Positions 9,903-23,617 of a stretch of 64,000 bases of DNA are shown piece after piece (the first letter of the stretch is position 1; every line of letters starts with the position of its first letter). Below the pieces are notes generated by a model. The model ran no database searches. It was not told where the DNA came from and was given only the letters and a program-made list of their open reading frames with translations. Made by a program: the position numbers and the translations under genes. The stretch is from positions 2,046,001 through 2,110,000 of the forward strand of contig SCHM01000004.1 in assembly GCA_004123355.1 (NCBI GenBank). Reading direction: 5' to 3'. Source of the DNA: Amphirosellinia nigrospora. Lineage: Eukaryota; Ascomycota; Sordariomycetes; Xylariales; Xylariaceae.

Positions 9903-11705
9903 ATGGTTCTCGCTATTGCTAGTGCCCCTAAAAAGGCAGCAGCTGTTGGTGCTGCAGAGGAGGCCCCTGATTTCGAGAAGGTTAGCTGGTATAGGGATCC
10001 TGGACTACGGAAGCTATACTTTTACGCTTTGTTCTCTGTATTGCCTCTGCCACGACTGGATACGATGGGTACGCTGCTCTATATTTCTAGATATCAGCTT
10101 CATGATATGACTAACTCTTCTTGTTAGGTCCTTCTTAAACGCCGTGCAAGTTTTCCCACAATGGCAAGATAGATTCGGTCATCCCCAGGGTAGTCAACTA
10201 GGTCTCCTTGTTGCATTATATCAGATTGGTAGCGTAGCCTCTATTCCGCTTGCGTAAGTTGAAAAATCTCGAAAATGGGAGAACTGCTGGGTTCTAACCT
10301 TCGACAGACCTATTTTTTGCGATAACTTTGGCCGTAAGGTGCCTATCGTCATTGGCTGTGTGATCATGATCGCGGGAGCTATTACTCAGACAACAGCAAA
10401 CACAATTGGTGCCTTCATGGGTGGCCGTGTCTTGATGGGTTTCGGAAACAGCTTGACCCAGGTCGCCTCACCCATGTTGCTCACAGAAATTGCTCATCCT
10501 CAACATCGTGGTCGCCTCACTGCCGTATACAACTGCCTGTGGAACGCTGGTGCTATTAGTAAGTAACTTCAAGAAAATAGCTCCAGAGGTGGCCAATTCT
10601 AATCGTCGAATAGTCGTCTCTGCTCTGTCCCTTGGTACCAATTACATTCCTAACGATTGGTCATGGCGGATTCCGGCTCTGGGACAGGGTCTCCCCTCTG
10701 TTATCCAGATCATCTTCATCTGGTGGGTCCCAGAGTCGCCTCGATATCTTATGGCAAAGGATAAGCACGAAAAAGCACTCGAGATTCTGGCCCGCTACCA
10801 CGGCAATGGCGATTCCAACCACCCGACGGTGCAATTCGAATACCGCGAGATCAAGGAGACAATCAAGTTAGAGATGGAAGCGACTACCAACAGCTCGTAT
10901 GCCGACTTTTTCAGAACCAAAGGCAACCGATACAGATTGGCGGTTCTATTCTCGCTGGGTTTGTTCTCTCAATGGTCCGGTAACGCTATCATTTCGAACT
11001 ACTCCAATATGCTTTACGAGCAAGCTGGCATCCAGAGCTCGGAACAAAAATTCGGTGTAAGTCATTATATCCCACCTCAACTGGACATGATACTAATTCT
11101 GTCTTGCAGCTTCAAACCGGTTCCACCGCCCTCTCTCTCATCGTCTCCATCACTATGGCTACGCTCATCGATAAGTTCGGCCGACGACCCCTGTTCCTGA
11201 CATCGACTAGCGGCATGTTCGTTATCTTCATCTTCTGGACCTTGACGTCAGGATTGTATGGCGAGCATAGGTCACCTGGTGCTGAGAAGGCACTCATCGT
11301 CTTCATTTGGTTCTTCCAAATCGCCTACTCGATTGCGTGGTCGGGTCTCCTCGTGGCTATTCTATCGAGATCCTCCCGTACAAGCTCCGCGCCAAGGGTC
11401 TCATGATTCTAAACATCACGATCCAAGTTGCGCTGTTGCTCAATGAGTACGCCAACCCAGTCGCCTTCGAGGCATTCGGCCCGAACCATGCATGGAAGCT
11501 ATACATCATCTACACATTCTGGATCGGCATCGAACTTACCTGGGTGTACTTTATGTACGTCGAGACCAAGGGCCCGACACTCGAGGAACTCGCCAAGGTC
11601 ATCGACGGCGAGGATGCAAAGGTCGCGGAGGTGGACCTCGAACAGGTCGAGAAGGAGTTGGCGCGCGAAAGCCACGAAGTTCACGAAATCGCACACAAGG
11701 CATAG
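9903..11705 (+). CDS. MFS sugar transporter, lactose-permease-like (two frame breaks)
   Basis: This is a proton-coupled sugar transporter of the fungal hexose/lactose permease group, in the plasma membrane. Five exons are visible: 9903-10068, 10128-10253, 10308-10558, 10614-11056 and 11110-11705, all with GT-AG borders. Motifs include CDNFGRKVPIVIG and GGRVLMGFGNS (family loops after helices 2 and 4), PESPRYLMAKDK after helix 6, DKFGRRPLF in the second half and VETKGPTLEEL near the end. Restoring one base near 10033 (ALF-CIASATTGYDG) and one near 11363 (LLVA-YSIEILPYKLRA) gives a 527-residue protein of normal length. Both breaks look like missing single bases. CreA-like sites upstream suggest glucose repression. 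The substrate cannot be fixed from sequence alone. Confidence 0.85.
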
Positions 11706-12240
11706 ACTGGCTGTGCAAACTAGAGGCACGTGTTTTCTTCTACTAGAGAAATTGGTTCCTATTGTAACGAAACCCGCATTTTGCTGGCGTCAGTGTTCCG
11801 AAATCGGTCGGGCCAGGGGTGTGCTATAAATAAGTACTGGCATTACTCTCGGTATGCAAAGATATTGGTGATTGCTGTGCGGCGATATTAATTAAATGAT
11901 TCCCACCAATGTTATCCCTAGTATGGATTTGGTAATAAATGTGCATCGTGAAAGTATCTTTAGACTTAGATGATGATATTAATGGTGACGATGATGACGA
12001 GCGGAGCTTGTTCCCACTCGCACAGTAAAAAATTTAATTACGGTAGTGAATTTTCTTGACAAACTATTCGTCTATTTTCGCCAACAGCGAATCAATGCCC
12101 TGTCTATAAACGTCAGTATTGTGTCTACTCGCTACAACACTAGATATATTTAAAACATTCACAATTATATTGACTCATGCAAGAGCTCTACCACATCCAC
12201 CACAGCTCCATCCCACATTGTCCCTACCCATCTTTCGACG
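11706..12240. other. Intergenic region after the sugar transporter
   Basis: This holds the 3' UTR and an AT-rich spacer. A GATGATGAT-like stretch near 11970-12000 is a simple repeat. No gene is supported. Confidence 0.5.
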
Positions 12241-12429
12241 ATGGAATCCTTTAGCTTGGCGGCTCAACACGCTGGGGGATCCAGCACACGCACATCATTC
12301 GACTAGACGCATCTGCCGCCGCCGCAGCACGTGAACTGCGGATCGCCGTTACTGTCATTGTCGCCGGGTGGGTTGCTATCGCTGGCCTGCGAGCCTTTTT
12401 CGGGCGTCCTGGGCCGAAGGAGAGTTGAG
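12241..12429 (+). CDS. Possible tiny single-span membrane protein (one frame break)
   Basis: An ATG at 12241 starts MESFSLAAQHAGG, after which the frame stops. Allowing one missing G in the GGGGG run near 12274 leads into HIIRLDASAAAAREL and a clear hydrophobic segment (IAVTVIVAGWVAIAGLRAFF), then GRPGPKES and a stop at 12429. The result would be about 62 residues with one C-terminal membrane span, the shape of small organelle-membrane subunits. I cannot name a family. The same kind of indel is common in this window, which is the main reason to list it. Confidence 0.3.
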
Positions 12430-12893
12430 AGGCACTTTTGCTATGTACTATCTACTTCGAGAGAGATATGGCTAGCCGATGGACAACTCCACTAAAAAAA
12501 GAGTGCTTCTTGATGTACCGAGGTACATACATTAATACGTGTACTTATAGAAGGGGATATAGATGAAACGATTAGCTTTGCTTATCTTTTAGATTTTATG
12601 CTGAATTTTAAAGAAAATATCTCGTTTGCTTACAGATGTTCGCATTTTGCTGTTTCGTCTGGCGATGAGATTGAGAAATCGCCCTGGAATTGAGAGGTTT
12701 ATTACCTTTTTAGGTAAGGCGGCTTTGATACCTTATGTAGCTAAGAGCCCGCCCGACAGCCGAACAATGATTTCAGTAGGGAATTAGCGTAAAATCTACT
12801 CTGCCACTTTCTACTTCTCATTCCATTGTCTTATTTCCAAATATCATTAAAACTTCCAAGTGCCACACCGTCTCAGCAACGTTCAGTGCCATA
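12430..12893. other. Intergenic region upstream of SDHAF1
   Basis: It is AT-rich with no supported gene. It presumably holds the SDHAF1 promoter. Confidence 0.5.
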
Positions 12894-13242
12894 ATGCGTC
12901 TATCGGGTCTCCAAAAAGAGGTGGTCTCCCTGTATAGGGGCTGCCTCCGCGCAAGCCGTCACAAACCGAAGGTCCGTCTCATATTGTTGTATACATGTCA
13001 CTGAGGCTCACACTTAATGCAAACAGGAAACGCGTCCGCATTTTGAGGCTTTCGCAAGGTAGAAAATCACTTAGTATGATATCAGCTGGAAGCCGCATGC
13101 TGATAAGTAGTCCAGATCCGAGTTCGATAAAAATACCAAGATTGATAAAAAAGACTTCGCTGCTATCGAGTTCCTCCTTCGTAAGGGACGACGCCAACTC
13201 GATCTGTACTCTGCCTCTGGTATCAAAGATATTAGATCATAA
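12894..13242 (+). CDS. SDH6: Succinate dehydrogenase assembly factor 1 (LYR protein)
   Basis: This mitochondrial matrix LYR protein helps insert or protect Fe-S clusters of the SdhB subunit of complex II. Three exons (12894-12971, 13027-13058, 13116-13242) encode 78 residues in an unbroken frame. The N-terminus MRLSGLQKEVVSLYRGCLRA contains the LYR motif (SLYR). ETRPHFEAFAR and SEFDKNTKIDKKDFAAIEFL follow, and the end GRRQLDLYSASGIKDI is strongly conserved in the family. The last acceptor is the CAG at 13113-13115; an alternative TAG just upstream would break the frame. Some adjacent ORFs are long enough to hide this gene, because its coding exons are small. Confidence 0.92.
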
Positions 13243-13587
13243 GCCATGCCATGTATAACTTCTGTTCAAGCGGTGACTTCCACAACGCCATGCGTCTAAT
13301 ATTTATTGTGGCATTAACTACCCAGATGGTTTGGTAGGGTACCGAACCGGGTTTTGGAAGTCAAGAGGTGGCAATGTGGTGCTAACGCGGATGTTTCGAC
13401 CGTAGCATGATTCTGGACGCAACAGGCAGCTGCGATGTAGTGAAATGAGGCCAACCCCAGTTTTTGGGGAAAGTCTTCTCCCTGACTTGAGTGTCCGGTC
13501 TACTTCGTCATTATCAAGCACTGGAGTACAGCTTTCTTACAGCATAATTTTTGGAGCTTCTTGGAACGCTTTTTTGGAATACAGACA
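13243..13587. other. Intergenic region, 345 bases
   Basis: No gene is supported. It separates SDHAF1 from the large unknown gene. Confidence 0.5.
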
Positions 13588-15978
13588 ATGCCTATATTCA
13601 ATTTAGCTTACAAGGGGAGTTCGCATCATCGACCGAGGTTCAACTATCCTTCGCCAACCGGTGCCGGAGGAACAAACCCTGAACGGCCTACAGATCAGAC
13701 ATCTCAGCTTCCTTTACCGCAATCATCCACTATAGCGCGACACCAGAAACAGCGTAGGATAAGCCGCAACCAACATGGATTGCGGGTCAGTAGACGACTA
13801 CCTGCGAGAGCCAGCAGGGGATCTTTACCAGCCGCCGACAACGAATCCCCTCTCTCACAAACTATCCTGTCCCCAGATCATCCATACTGGGGCATGCTGC
13901 AGTCGCCTTCAGCATCTCACAGAAATTCAAGAGCAAGTCGCACGGTTGGAAAATACATGACTGATATGCCTTCCAACGAACCTGCGAATAGTGGTCCTAC
14001 CAGAGACAAGGTGCCCGCTGAAACGGCGGGTTTCCGCGGCGCCCTGGAGTCGCGAGGCCATAAAACACCTAAAAGGGAAAAACGATTCGGAGTTGCGGAT
14101 CCGCTTGCTTGGGACGTTATCAATAGGTCACTCACACAACAGCACCGACTTTCCTCCTTGGTTGGCACAGATAATCCGGTCGAGGTGCCGGCAAAGGAGC
14201 CTTCGAAAAAGGCGACCAATATCGTCTCTCGTACTTCTAGCCAACGAAGGGCTCTCAGAAAGTTTGCGAGAGAACTTGAGAAGTACGCTGACGCCGCCGG
14301 TGCTGCCGGCAAAGCACCTGTCATTACGCCCACCATGTCAGATTCCAAGGCGTCAATTCGGACCGTGAGACCATTAGTGCCATACAAAGACGAATTTATG
14401 GCTGCAGGCCTTGCAGTGACATCTGCAGAACAGCGGCAGAATGCAACTAGCAAAGCTCATGCACAGGGCCCGCTACACAGAAACAGACCATATCAACACC
14501 CGAATGAGCCGATTCATGGAAGAAGAAGCTCAATACCCCCGGTAATGGTACTTCTTCTAGTACAAGTAATTCGCCGTCATATGCCAGCTCCGGATCCTAC
14601 GTTGAATTTAGTCCCCCGAGTATGTTGCATGCTATTGAGTCATTGGTGCCACGGAAAGCCAACTCAAAGCCAAAGCATTGTCAGCATGCTGGAAAACATA
14701 TCCTTTCTTGGTTCCTCAAGAAGCCATCTGGGAAAAAGGCAGGCAGTGCTAAGCGTCCCCTTCCAGTTCGTATTCAGCACGTTAAAGGAGGGCAAATTAA
14801 AACCAACGACTTATCCCAGCACGAGCGCCGTAAGCTTCAACATAGGAGCCATAGACCAACGATGCAGAGTATACCCGAGATTCAATTATGGCCCAAGCCT
14901 GCTCTTCCTCCAAAGCTTGTCACTCCCAAAAAGGAACCTTGTGTAGCATTAACCACCGATTACTACAAGCAAAGCGACCAGGGCCCTCATCTAGAGCAAG
15001 ACGGGCACTATGGCAATGCTATGGATGCCAAGCAGTCTCTAAGCGGAGTTGGATTACGAGGTAAAAGAGATATTACAAAAGGCGTTTTAACAAAACCGTA
15101 CCCGATTTCATAGGCACTATCGAGGAGGAGACGAACAGAAATACTCATCTATTGGGCAACAATATCCACGACCGATACCCACCCCGCACCAACCTAACGG
15201 TGATGCCGAATGTAAAACAAGGCACTCGCCAACGACCGGACGTCACATCAACCCAGGAGTCATCCGCTCCATCTCTCCCATTCGCGGCGAGACTCGCAGC
15301 TGGTACCGTTTCATCTTTACAGCGAGCGTTGGACGACGCCTGTCAAAAAATTGACTATGAGGACCTGCAAACAGACAATCCGTCGAAGCAAGAAAATATC
15401 AAACATGATTTACCACCCATCCCAAGACGAGATTCAAAACAGAACATATCTTGCCGTGCGCTCTCTCGTAAGCCACGCTCAACTGAGAAACCTATACACG
15501 CGAAAAAGAGTATGCCAAAGGTGGAGGTGCCCCAGTCAACTTCTAAGCCTTTACCGCCAGAACCATCGTCAGCGGCACTAGCGGCACCAGCCACGCCTGG
15601 GAAGAGTTCTGACTTGAGACAAGGTCAACCAAGCCGCAAAGCCCTCCTGCCCCGCCTCCCCCTCGGGCGTTGACTGGCAAACGCAAGAATGCGGTGGCTG
15701 AACTTGCCAAGGCGGAAGAAATGCTGAAAGACTTGGACGTGTTTCTAAATGACTACGACGATGCAAATATCGAGGACCGGGATGTCATCAAGGGTCTACA
15801 GGTGGCTATCCACGCAGCAGCAGATGATCTGTACGATGGATACATACGACATAAGACAGGGCTGCGGATCCGACGGTTCTTGGCTGACCTAAAGTCGTTT
15901 GAAGATATAAGTGAGCTCGGTTCCCGGATAGGCGAACCGGAGAGACACGTGCTAAGAGTAGCAAGCAGGAGGCTGTGA
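13588..15978 (+). CDS. Large low-complexity protein of unknown function (several frame breaks)
   Basis: I do not recognise the family. The first ATG at 13588 gives MPIFNLAYKGSSHHRPR, followed by a long S/P/R-rich disordered region with islands of order: DPLAWDVINRSLTQQHRLSS, SSQRRALRKFARELEKYADA, HAIESLVPRKAN and LSWFLKKPSGKK. The C-terminus is helical and charged (LTGKRKNAVAELAKAEEMLK, then IRRFLADLKSF) and ends at 15978. Reading must change frame near 14540, near 15100 and near 15630; none of these coincides with clear splice sites, and the last is inside a C-rich run (CCTCCTGCCCCGCCTCCCCC). The best interpretation is one protein of roughly 790 residues with assembly indels, though a decaying gene is possible. 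SDHAF1 lies just upstream in the same direction. Confidence 0.55.
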
Positions 15979-16490
15979 GGGAGCGTAATCATCACCCTGC
16001 TTAGAAGTGAAATCTCATATCTGCATAAGTAGGTAGCAATTGGAAGAAGCTACGTGAATTCCACTCATCGCTACTATTTATAGGAAATGGCATATGGTTC
16101 AAAGTGAATAAGACATCGCGAATACCTCAATTACACGGCTATTAGTAGTTGGAGCACGAGGGGCGATTGGCCGGTTTGGGTTAGTGTTGGAGGGGCTGGC
16201 TCAGCTCCTTGCCCAGTCATTATGAGCCATCCATCATCCATCCAGGGTACTTTTACACCTGTCTCAGCGTCTGCCTATCTATCTTCTGACGAATCTCATC
16301 AGCTACAACATCTCAGTGGAACCTCTCTTCTAGTAAATCATATAGTACATGATACATACCATCACGTACCTTGTTGATGCGTATGCCGCTTCACTCGTAG
16401 TCTTTCTTTGTCAATGGCATAGAAAAGGCGGAGACGGATACGATTTATTATACACCTTAATCCGAATACAGTTCTTTAGAAGTAGACTTG
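15979..16490. other. Intergenic region upstream of the Zn2Cys6 gene
   Basis: No gene is seen. TATTTATAG near 16076 and a CATCCATCCA run near 16222 are the only local features. Confidence 0.45.
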
Positions 16491-17940
16491 ATGTCGTCGA
16501 CCGCAGCAGCCCAGAATGGCGCCGTCCAGAAACACGGGCTTGCGATGAATGCCGTATGTTAGAACCAGAATAAGAGCCATAGCCAGCACCGGCCAGACTT
16601 ACAATCACCACAGGTATTCGAAAACTTGCCTGCACCAAGGAGCCTGACGGCTGCTCGAGGTGTCGACGCGAGAACATCCCATGCCAGTACGCAATATGCA
16701 CGCACCCGAGAAGTCTAGCCTCTACTATATAAGTGGTAGTTTCTAACGCATCAGCTCTGACAGCTACTCTCCGCAAAAGCCCATGGGCCGGCCCGGAAAC
16801 GACCGCGAGACGGGTCCGATGAGAGGCCTGTTACTGCCGCACCACCGACGAAGATGACTATGACGGAGCAGCCGCCTGACACAGAAGACCCGGGCATGCA
16901 ATTTATTAATATGCTACTGGGGGCTGACTTCGAATTCGATCCTTGCTACTTGAGCAGACACCGCAACCGCGGCAACGACGCAGCACCGGTTTCAATGCGC
17001 GATCCTCCCTGGGACTATCTCAACTTGGCGGCGTCAACTTCGATTCCGAGCCGCCGAACATGTACAATCTTTCTCCTCGGCTAACATCGATCCGGCCTTG
17101 TTCAGCACACCACCAGGTCCTGATGTACTCTCCGTCGACCAAGTTCCCAGTCTTTCTCCTTCGAATTCGAATGCGACTAGCTCGCCGCAGAGTAGTGGCA
17201 CAAGCCCAACAACTACCGTGATCCCGCCCGAATGCGATTGTACATCAAACCTTTATTCTGCGTTGAACTGGATGCAAAAACTGCCGAGCGAGGTTGAGCC
17301 CGCTATCCGCCAGGCTCGCTTGGCTGCTAAGGTGGCATACGAGGTTGTCAATTGCGCTGCTTGTTCATTTAAGCTTGAACCTCCGACACAACAGCATATG
17401 TTATCTCCATACATGATGCGAAACTTTCAAACCCTGATGCTGCTGGCGACGCTGATTCCGAGTATTGTACACGGATATGCCAGGATGTTAGCCATAGTAG
17501 ACGAAGAGACAAATCGAGCAGTGGCACAGCGCCGCAAGATTATCTTTAAACTGAACGGCCTCGGGGGCATCTGGGGAGCTTTGGGAGACGACCACGACTG
17601 CGGCACCAAAGATACTTTTGACCACAAAGAAATGGAACCCTTTATGTGGCGACTGGCTGTTCGAGCCTTGTTGAAAGTGGACGTCTACGGCATCTCTGGT
17701 CGCTGTAGCAGTGATGCAGCCCTTGCTGACCCATTCCACCTCGGCTTGAAAGATATCGTCTTGTTGATGGAGAACAAGGCGAAAGCGAGACACCAACTCA
17801 TGGATGCTATGGTGGATGCTGGTGTATGGAAGCAACCTGACTGTGCCGTCTTCAATCCCACCAACCCCGGAGAGCCTCCGCAATGCCAGGCTATCATATC
17901 TATTGCGAGGTCATCAGTCGAGAAACTATACATAGCATAA
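16491..17940 (+). CDS. Zn2Cys6 transcription factor (several frame breaks)
   Basis: This is a fungal-specific nuclear DNA-binding regulator. Exon 1 begins at 16491 (MSSTAAAQNGAVQK) and, after one missing A in an AAA run near 16531, reads RACDECR; the intron is 16554-16613. Exon 2 gives IRKLACTKEPDGCSRC and RRENIPC, so the full cluster is CX2CX6CX6CX2CX6C. After intron 16687-16763 it continues HYSPQKPMGRP, the usual linker, where a missing C again shifts the frame. Several more shifts follow before the long open C-terminal region (17098-17940) with SNLYSALNWMQKLPSEVEPA and a cysteine-containing regulatory part ending at 17940. At least four breaks occur, mostly at homopolymers. No target can be inferred; the neighbours do not form an obvious pathway. 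Confidence 0.8.
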
Positions 17941-19951
17941 GCCGACTCATGATACACAGCCAATTCTCAAAACATGCATATTCGGCCACCTAAAACTAAT
18001 ATCAAATTCACCCCAGCAACTCGGTCCAACAACCCTCTTCTTCGCCATGATCGATTATGTACGCACGCTCTCTTGCGTCCAACTTCCTGTGGCACGGATA
18101 TATCGGGGTCTTCGGCAGCCCGAACGGAACGGGCGATGTCTTACTCCTAGGCTTACTTATGCAATTACGAAGTTGTCCATAACTCCATGGCTAACCTAGC
18201 CTACTTTGCGGCTTGAGGATGTCGATCATCAACATGGTGCACCCAACTCCCTCCTCTACGACACAACACTCCACGAATTACGCAAGGTTAGTCTGTGTTA
18301 TAGTGGAACTCAAGAATTTCAAGGATAAGACTAATTTAGGCATAGGAATACTTTGTATCTCACGTCTTTTAACTTCACCTCGAAGGCCGTTGGACTAATA
18401 CGATAGGTATGCTGTCAGTGATTCTTCGCTGCTCACACAAGATGGCATATCAGCATGTTTGTCACATTGCCATATAATAATGGACGATACGTCTATGTAA
18501 CCTTGTACAAAATATCTACCACATTTTAGTAGATCTCCGTGTTAGCATTACCATGTTAACATTGATGTATATAGAAAAGACAACCAAACTCAGTTATCAG
18601 CAACTGTATGTAAATTCAGGATTGCTCTCATACTAGCTCTAGTATCGCCCCTCCTTTGTTTTGCGGCCCATGTCAGCAAGGGTAGAGTGGTCTGATGTGA
18701 GTCAAGTCAGCTACTCTGTGGCTCATTCTGATGAGATCATGTGACACGCCTTTCAATATCGCTTCCAGGATCTTTGAAATGTCAGACTGCACGGGTTGAC
18801 TAGCATAGGAATATTTTTTGCACAATAACACCGCTAAAATACCAACCCTATGTTTATTTACGCAGTTTGATATGACAGATCGGTTAAAAGTGCCAGATCA
18901 GGTGGGTTCGCGGGCCCATCTTACTTAAGATAAGTGCATAGTCTAGTCTGGCTCCGTTATTTTTGGTGCATTTGGACGATTTGTGGAAATTCATTATCCT
19001 ATCTAGAAACAGCAACTGGGCACATGTACCTGCGGAGGTGTTTGAGCCATATACGTTATGACCTGGGCTTACTGTAGCTACACTTCAAGAGCCGGCTAAT
19101 ACTGGCGAGCGTAATTGAAGTTCGTATGGCTGTTGGTCTACTTCCAAGTTCAAAAAATTATTATACATGCAATTGGTGACGCAATATTAGAGGGAATGGA
19201 TAAGATTGGTCAATAGGACAAGGAAAAGCAAAAACTAGCAATGTAAGTCATGTTGACAAAATGCCACCTATGTAATGACCTGTTGCGCCATGTCTCCCCA
19301 CCATAGCCTGTAGTGCCTATTGTGTACTGAAGAGCTAACAATCTACCTAGGTAGGTATACTAAACAGGATTAGCGCAGCGCAGCTATACTAGTAAAAGCA
19401 AGTAAGTACGGGAGTCCCGATCAATAGCGGCCGTCGATTGGCTAGGCGGGATAACTAGGCTTCTGCCAGGGCCTGTATAGGCGCAGTATAGTTGCATCAT
19501 TGCGCCCAATTTGCAATTGAGGACACGGTTTTCGTCACTTTAAACATCTACACTTCCATTCCCCTACCACTCCACCAGCTCTAATTTGACTCGAAGTCTC
19601 GAAGCTCTCGAGTCGCCTGATCTCCTCTGGCAAGATCCCCTATACACAACAGCAGACTAGGCAACGCGAACCGGATTCGATCTTGGTAACCTTAGGCTGT
19701 TACTAGGTAGTGTTGCCGTTGCCGCCGCCGCCGACGCTGTCTCGCCCATTCTCCCTTCGCCCTGGCCTGATCCTGATCCCAGCGCGCACATAACAGACCC
19801 CAATACCACCCCCGATTGCCGTGTGCCAACGTCCCGCTTCGATCCCGTCATCCCGACAATTCTCCTCGACGTCGCTCACCCATCGCGACTCACAACCCAG
19901 ACAATCGCGACAACACATCTGCACGCGCAATTATCAGTTACCACAGTCGAC
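17941..19951. other. Intergenic region, 2.0 kb
   Basis: No gene is supported. The last 400 bases are C-rich (runs such as GCCGCCGCCGCCG near 19720) and fit a promoter plus 5' leader for ERV29; TACCTAGGTAGGTATAC occurs near 19345. Confidence 0.5.
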
Positions 19952-21100
<1,149 letters not shown>

Positions 21101-21888
21101 ACAACCAACTTTTAAACCATTGGTGAAGACCACACGATCTAGAGGTACTCTTGGCTACCAAAAAACTCCTGTGTGCCAGCGCGATGCACCAGTTCTCTTT
21201 GACCATAGGCTCCGACGCACAAAAAGAAGGAGGCTCGCATATCATGGCGTACAAGGCGTGGACTGAATTTCCACTTTTTTGTTATTGTTGGACGTTGGGC
21301 TGAATGGGTTACGGAGGAGGGATACCGCTTACTATACTACCTCCTTGCCGATCGCTAGTTGTAGTATAAAAAGGAAAAGGCCGTAAGTTTAACGAAATTT
21401 GTGGAATTGGGTTGAACATGGTCAAAAGATATACACTAGGAATGCATATTATTAGCCTCAGCCGCAATACGAACAGATCTTTGCACATTTGCTTCCTTGC
21501 TAACCCCAGACAAATTCCCAGTTCCCCATACCAATGTTGGCAAACGGCAATGGGTAGCTTGTCTTAAAGATTTGGCGTGCATCAAACATTAATGACCTCG
21601 GGGTATTTTAAGCAGTATAACTAATTTTTGCCTATGCTCGCTACATCTTTTCCACAATGACTCCACGTCCTAGCCAGTATGGAGCTTTTCTCTCTCTCTC
21701 ATCAACAAATTGCTACCGGGAAGTGTTGTGATGCCTCCATCACGGATTGAGCAATACATTGCAACCCCATCTCCTTCCAGCCCTTTAATGCTGAAACTGG
21801 ACATCTACCCGGCCTTTTTTGGATGTCACAGCACCTATTTAGCTTCAACCCAAGAAAAAGTTGAGCTTGGTTCCTTCTTCCCCTATCT
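21101..21888. other. Intergenic region between ERV29 and the DUF3140 gene
   Basis: This holds convergent 3' UTR sequence. A TCTCTCTCTC run occurs near 21690. No separate gene is supported. Confidence 0.45.
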
Positions 21889-22477
21889 TCACTCTTTCTG
21901 CGATCGTGGCCCCTGTTTCTTTAGGCTTCTCGCGCTCTTACCGATCGGGTCTTGTTTTGCTCTGCCCTATGTGTACCATCACCTGTTAGTCAAGGTGCTG
22001 GTAGGCAGAGGAGTCATAACAGGATTTTAAAAATCCGTGCGAACGCGCATCATGATATCACAGTAGGGGACGTGGGAAACACTGACCTCCTGCGCCCATG
22101 TGTCGCTTGCAATATGCGACTACGCGCCGCATGTGCGCGATGTCTTCTTCATCGTATTGCTCTGGGTCTTTGCTGGGGGTTTTCTTTAGGATTTGGATGA
22201 TCTTGCGGTTGCTGTGGTGCGGTTGTTTTATTTCGTTAGCTTTTGTCGAGGTACGCGATATGGCGTGGTGAGCATGTTGGGGCGGTCTCTCGTGTACGCA
22301 GTCATTGCGCACGGGGTAGAAGGGTGATCAGATTGTGATGGTAGATTGGAATACGCGAGGATGGGATGGTGCTTACCTTTCGTGCCCAACCGTCTCGCCT
22401 GACTCGTCTTCTTTGCTCCGGCCTACGGATTGCGATGACTCGCTTTTAAGCCAGACCTCTAGGTCTGAGGTTGACAT
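21889..22477 (-). CDS. DUF3140-family protein
   Basis: The biochemical role of this small family is unknown. Exon 1 (22477-22377) encodes MSTSDLEVWLKSESSQSVG and ends in GETVGHE with donor GTAAGC. Exon 2 (22211-22087) gives NRKIIQILKKTPSKDP and DEEDIAHMRRVVAYCKRH, the core signature. Donor GTCAGT then leads to a last exon starting near 21982 (acceptor CTAACAG), whose best frame reads AKQDPIGKSARSLK. In relatives this is followed by a W/N-G-H-D motif; here an extra A shifts KNRGHD out of frame, so the C-terminus is uncertain. The end given is for the frame that stops at 21889; the other frame would stop at 21835. The splice junction into the last exon also needs a one-base correction. Confidence 0.7.
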
Positions 22478-23424
22478 GTTGACAAGGTCGTTGGACTCTC
22501 TAAACCGCGAGTTGGAATATTAGTCACAGTACTTATACAGGGCGAGGATTTGGCCGATGTAACTTGGAAACTAGGTACGCACTGAGTTACAGTCTCTGTA
22601 TCTTTCACCATTGTTGCGGTCTGTTTTTGTGGTTGAATGAGTGTTGGTTATATTGTTGGTCAATGTGAATGAATGTGAGGGGGGACTAGGGTTGTAGGAT
22701 AAGCCATGATCTTATGAACGTATGATGAACTGAAAGATCCCCATTCTCTTAAAGATATTGGATGAGATGTGAGGGTTGGTGGCGTACTTGGTTGTCCTGA
22801 TATCATGAGTCGAGACTAACTGTCAATTGACGGCGCCATCGTATCGATTTATTTCAATTCTAGGTATAGGCTGCAACATGCCATAGATATTTCCAAAAAG
22901 AAATTGAAGCCATGAACCTGACTTCCTTAAAGTGGTGTCCGAAGGCATTCGACATGTGTCAACTACGAGGCCCCGTATCGAATTCTCGGCAGCTAGGTGA
23001 GCCTTCTACATTGCTCTTTTCTTGGCTTCTGCGCAGAATTTGAATTCAAGATATAATCATATAAATGAAACCCCCAAATGCTATTATTTAGTCTTCAAGT
23101 ATAGGTCTCATAAGGGTTTGGAGTCATAATACCTTGCATTGTTCGGATATATATGGCATCCACTAAACTTGCGTCAAACTATACATGCCTGTAAACAATT
23201 AACTAGTAGCGCTCAAGAAATAACATAATCACCGGTTAGTGTTAAGGATTATAGATTTACATAAAGACATGTGATGAACAGAGACTATGTCATGAGCGCT
23301 GGGTTGCATTTCTTTGTCTTGACTTGAAACAATAGCAATGTATGCAGTTAACAAGAGCCAATAGTCAGAACTAAACTCTTTAATCTTCAAACATTTAGCT
23401 TTTAGGCGTTTAAAGCCGATTGTC
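22478..23424. other. Intergenic region
   Basis: No gene is supported. The right end is the promoter of the 121-residue gene. Confidence 0.5.
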
Positions 23425-23432
23425 TATATAAA
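23425..23432 (+). promoter_or_regulatory. TATA box
   Basis: TATATAAA lies about 190 bases before the ATG at 23618, followed by a C/A-rich leader. The match is perfect and well placed, as in highly or conditionally expressed fungal genes. Confidence 0.55.
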
Positions 23433-23474
23433 CGCAGGAAATCACACCGCAATACACTTCCAACAATTCTCCAG

Positions 23475-23548
23475 ACAAACACCTCAAACTACCTACACAC
23501 ACAAACACCTCATACTACATACACAAACACTTCATACTACATACACAT
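23475..23548 (+). repeat. Tandem repeat in the 5' leader of the orphan gene
   Basis: Three units like ACAAACACCTCATACTACAT repeat at 22-26 base spacing. The leader is almost free of G on this strand, which would keep it unstructured. Confidence 0.7.
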
Positions 23549-23617
23549 CTTTAACAGACGCAATTTTACCAACACCTCATTACAATTCATTACGCTTCTC
23601 GCAACTAACCATTAAAA

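Noticed and set aside
13318-13521. 67-residue minus-strand ORF upstream of the large unknown gene
   Set aside because: It is short, without motif or splice context.
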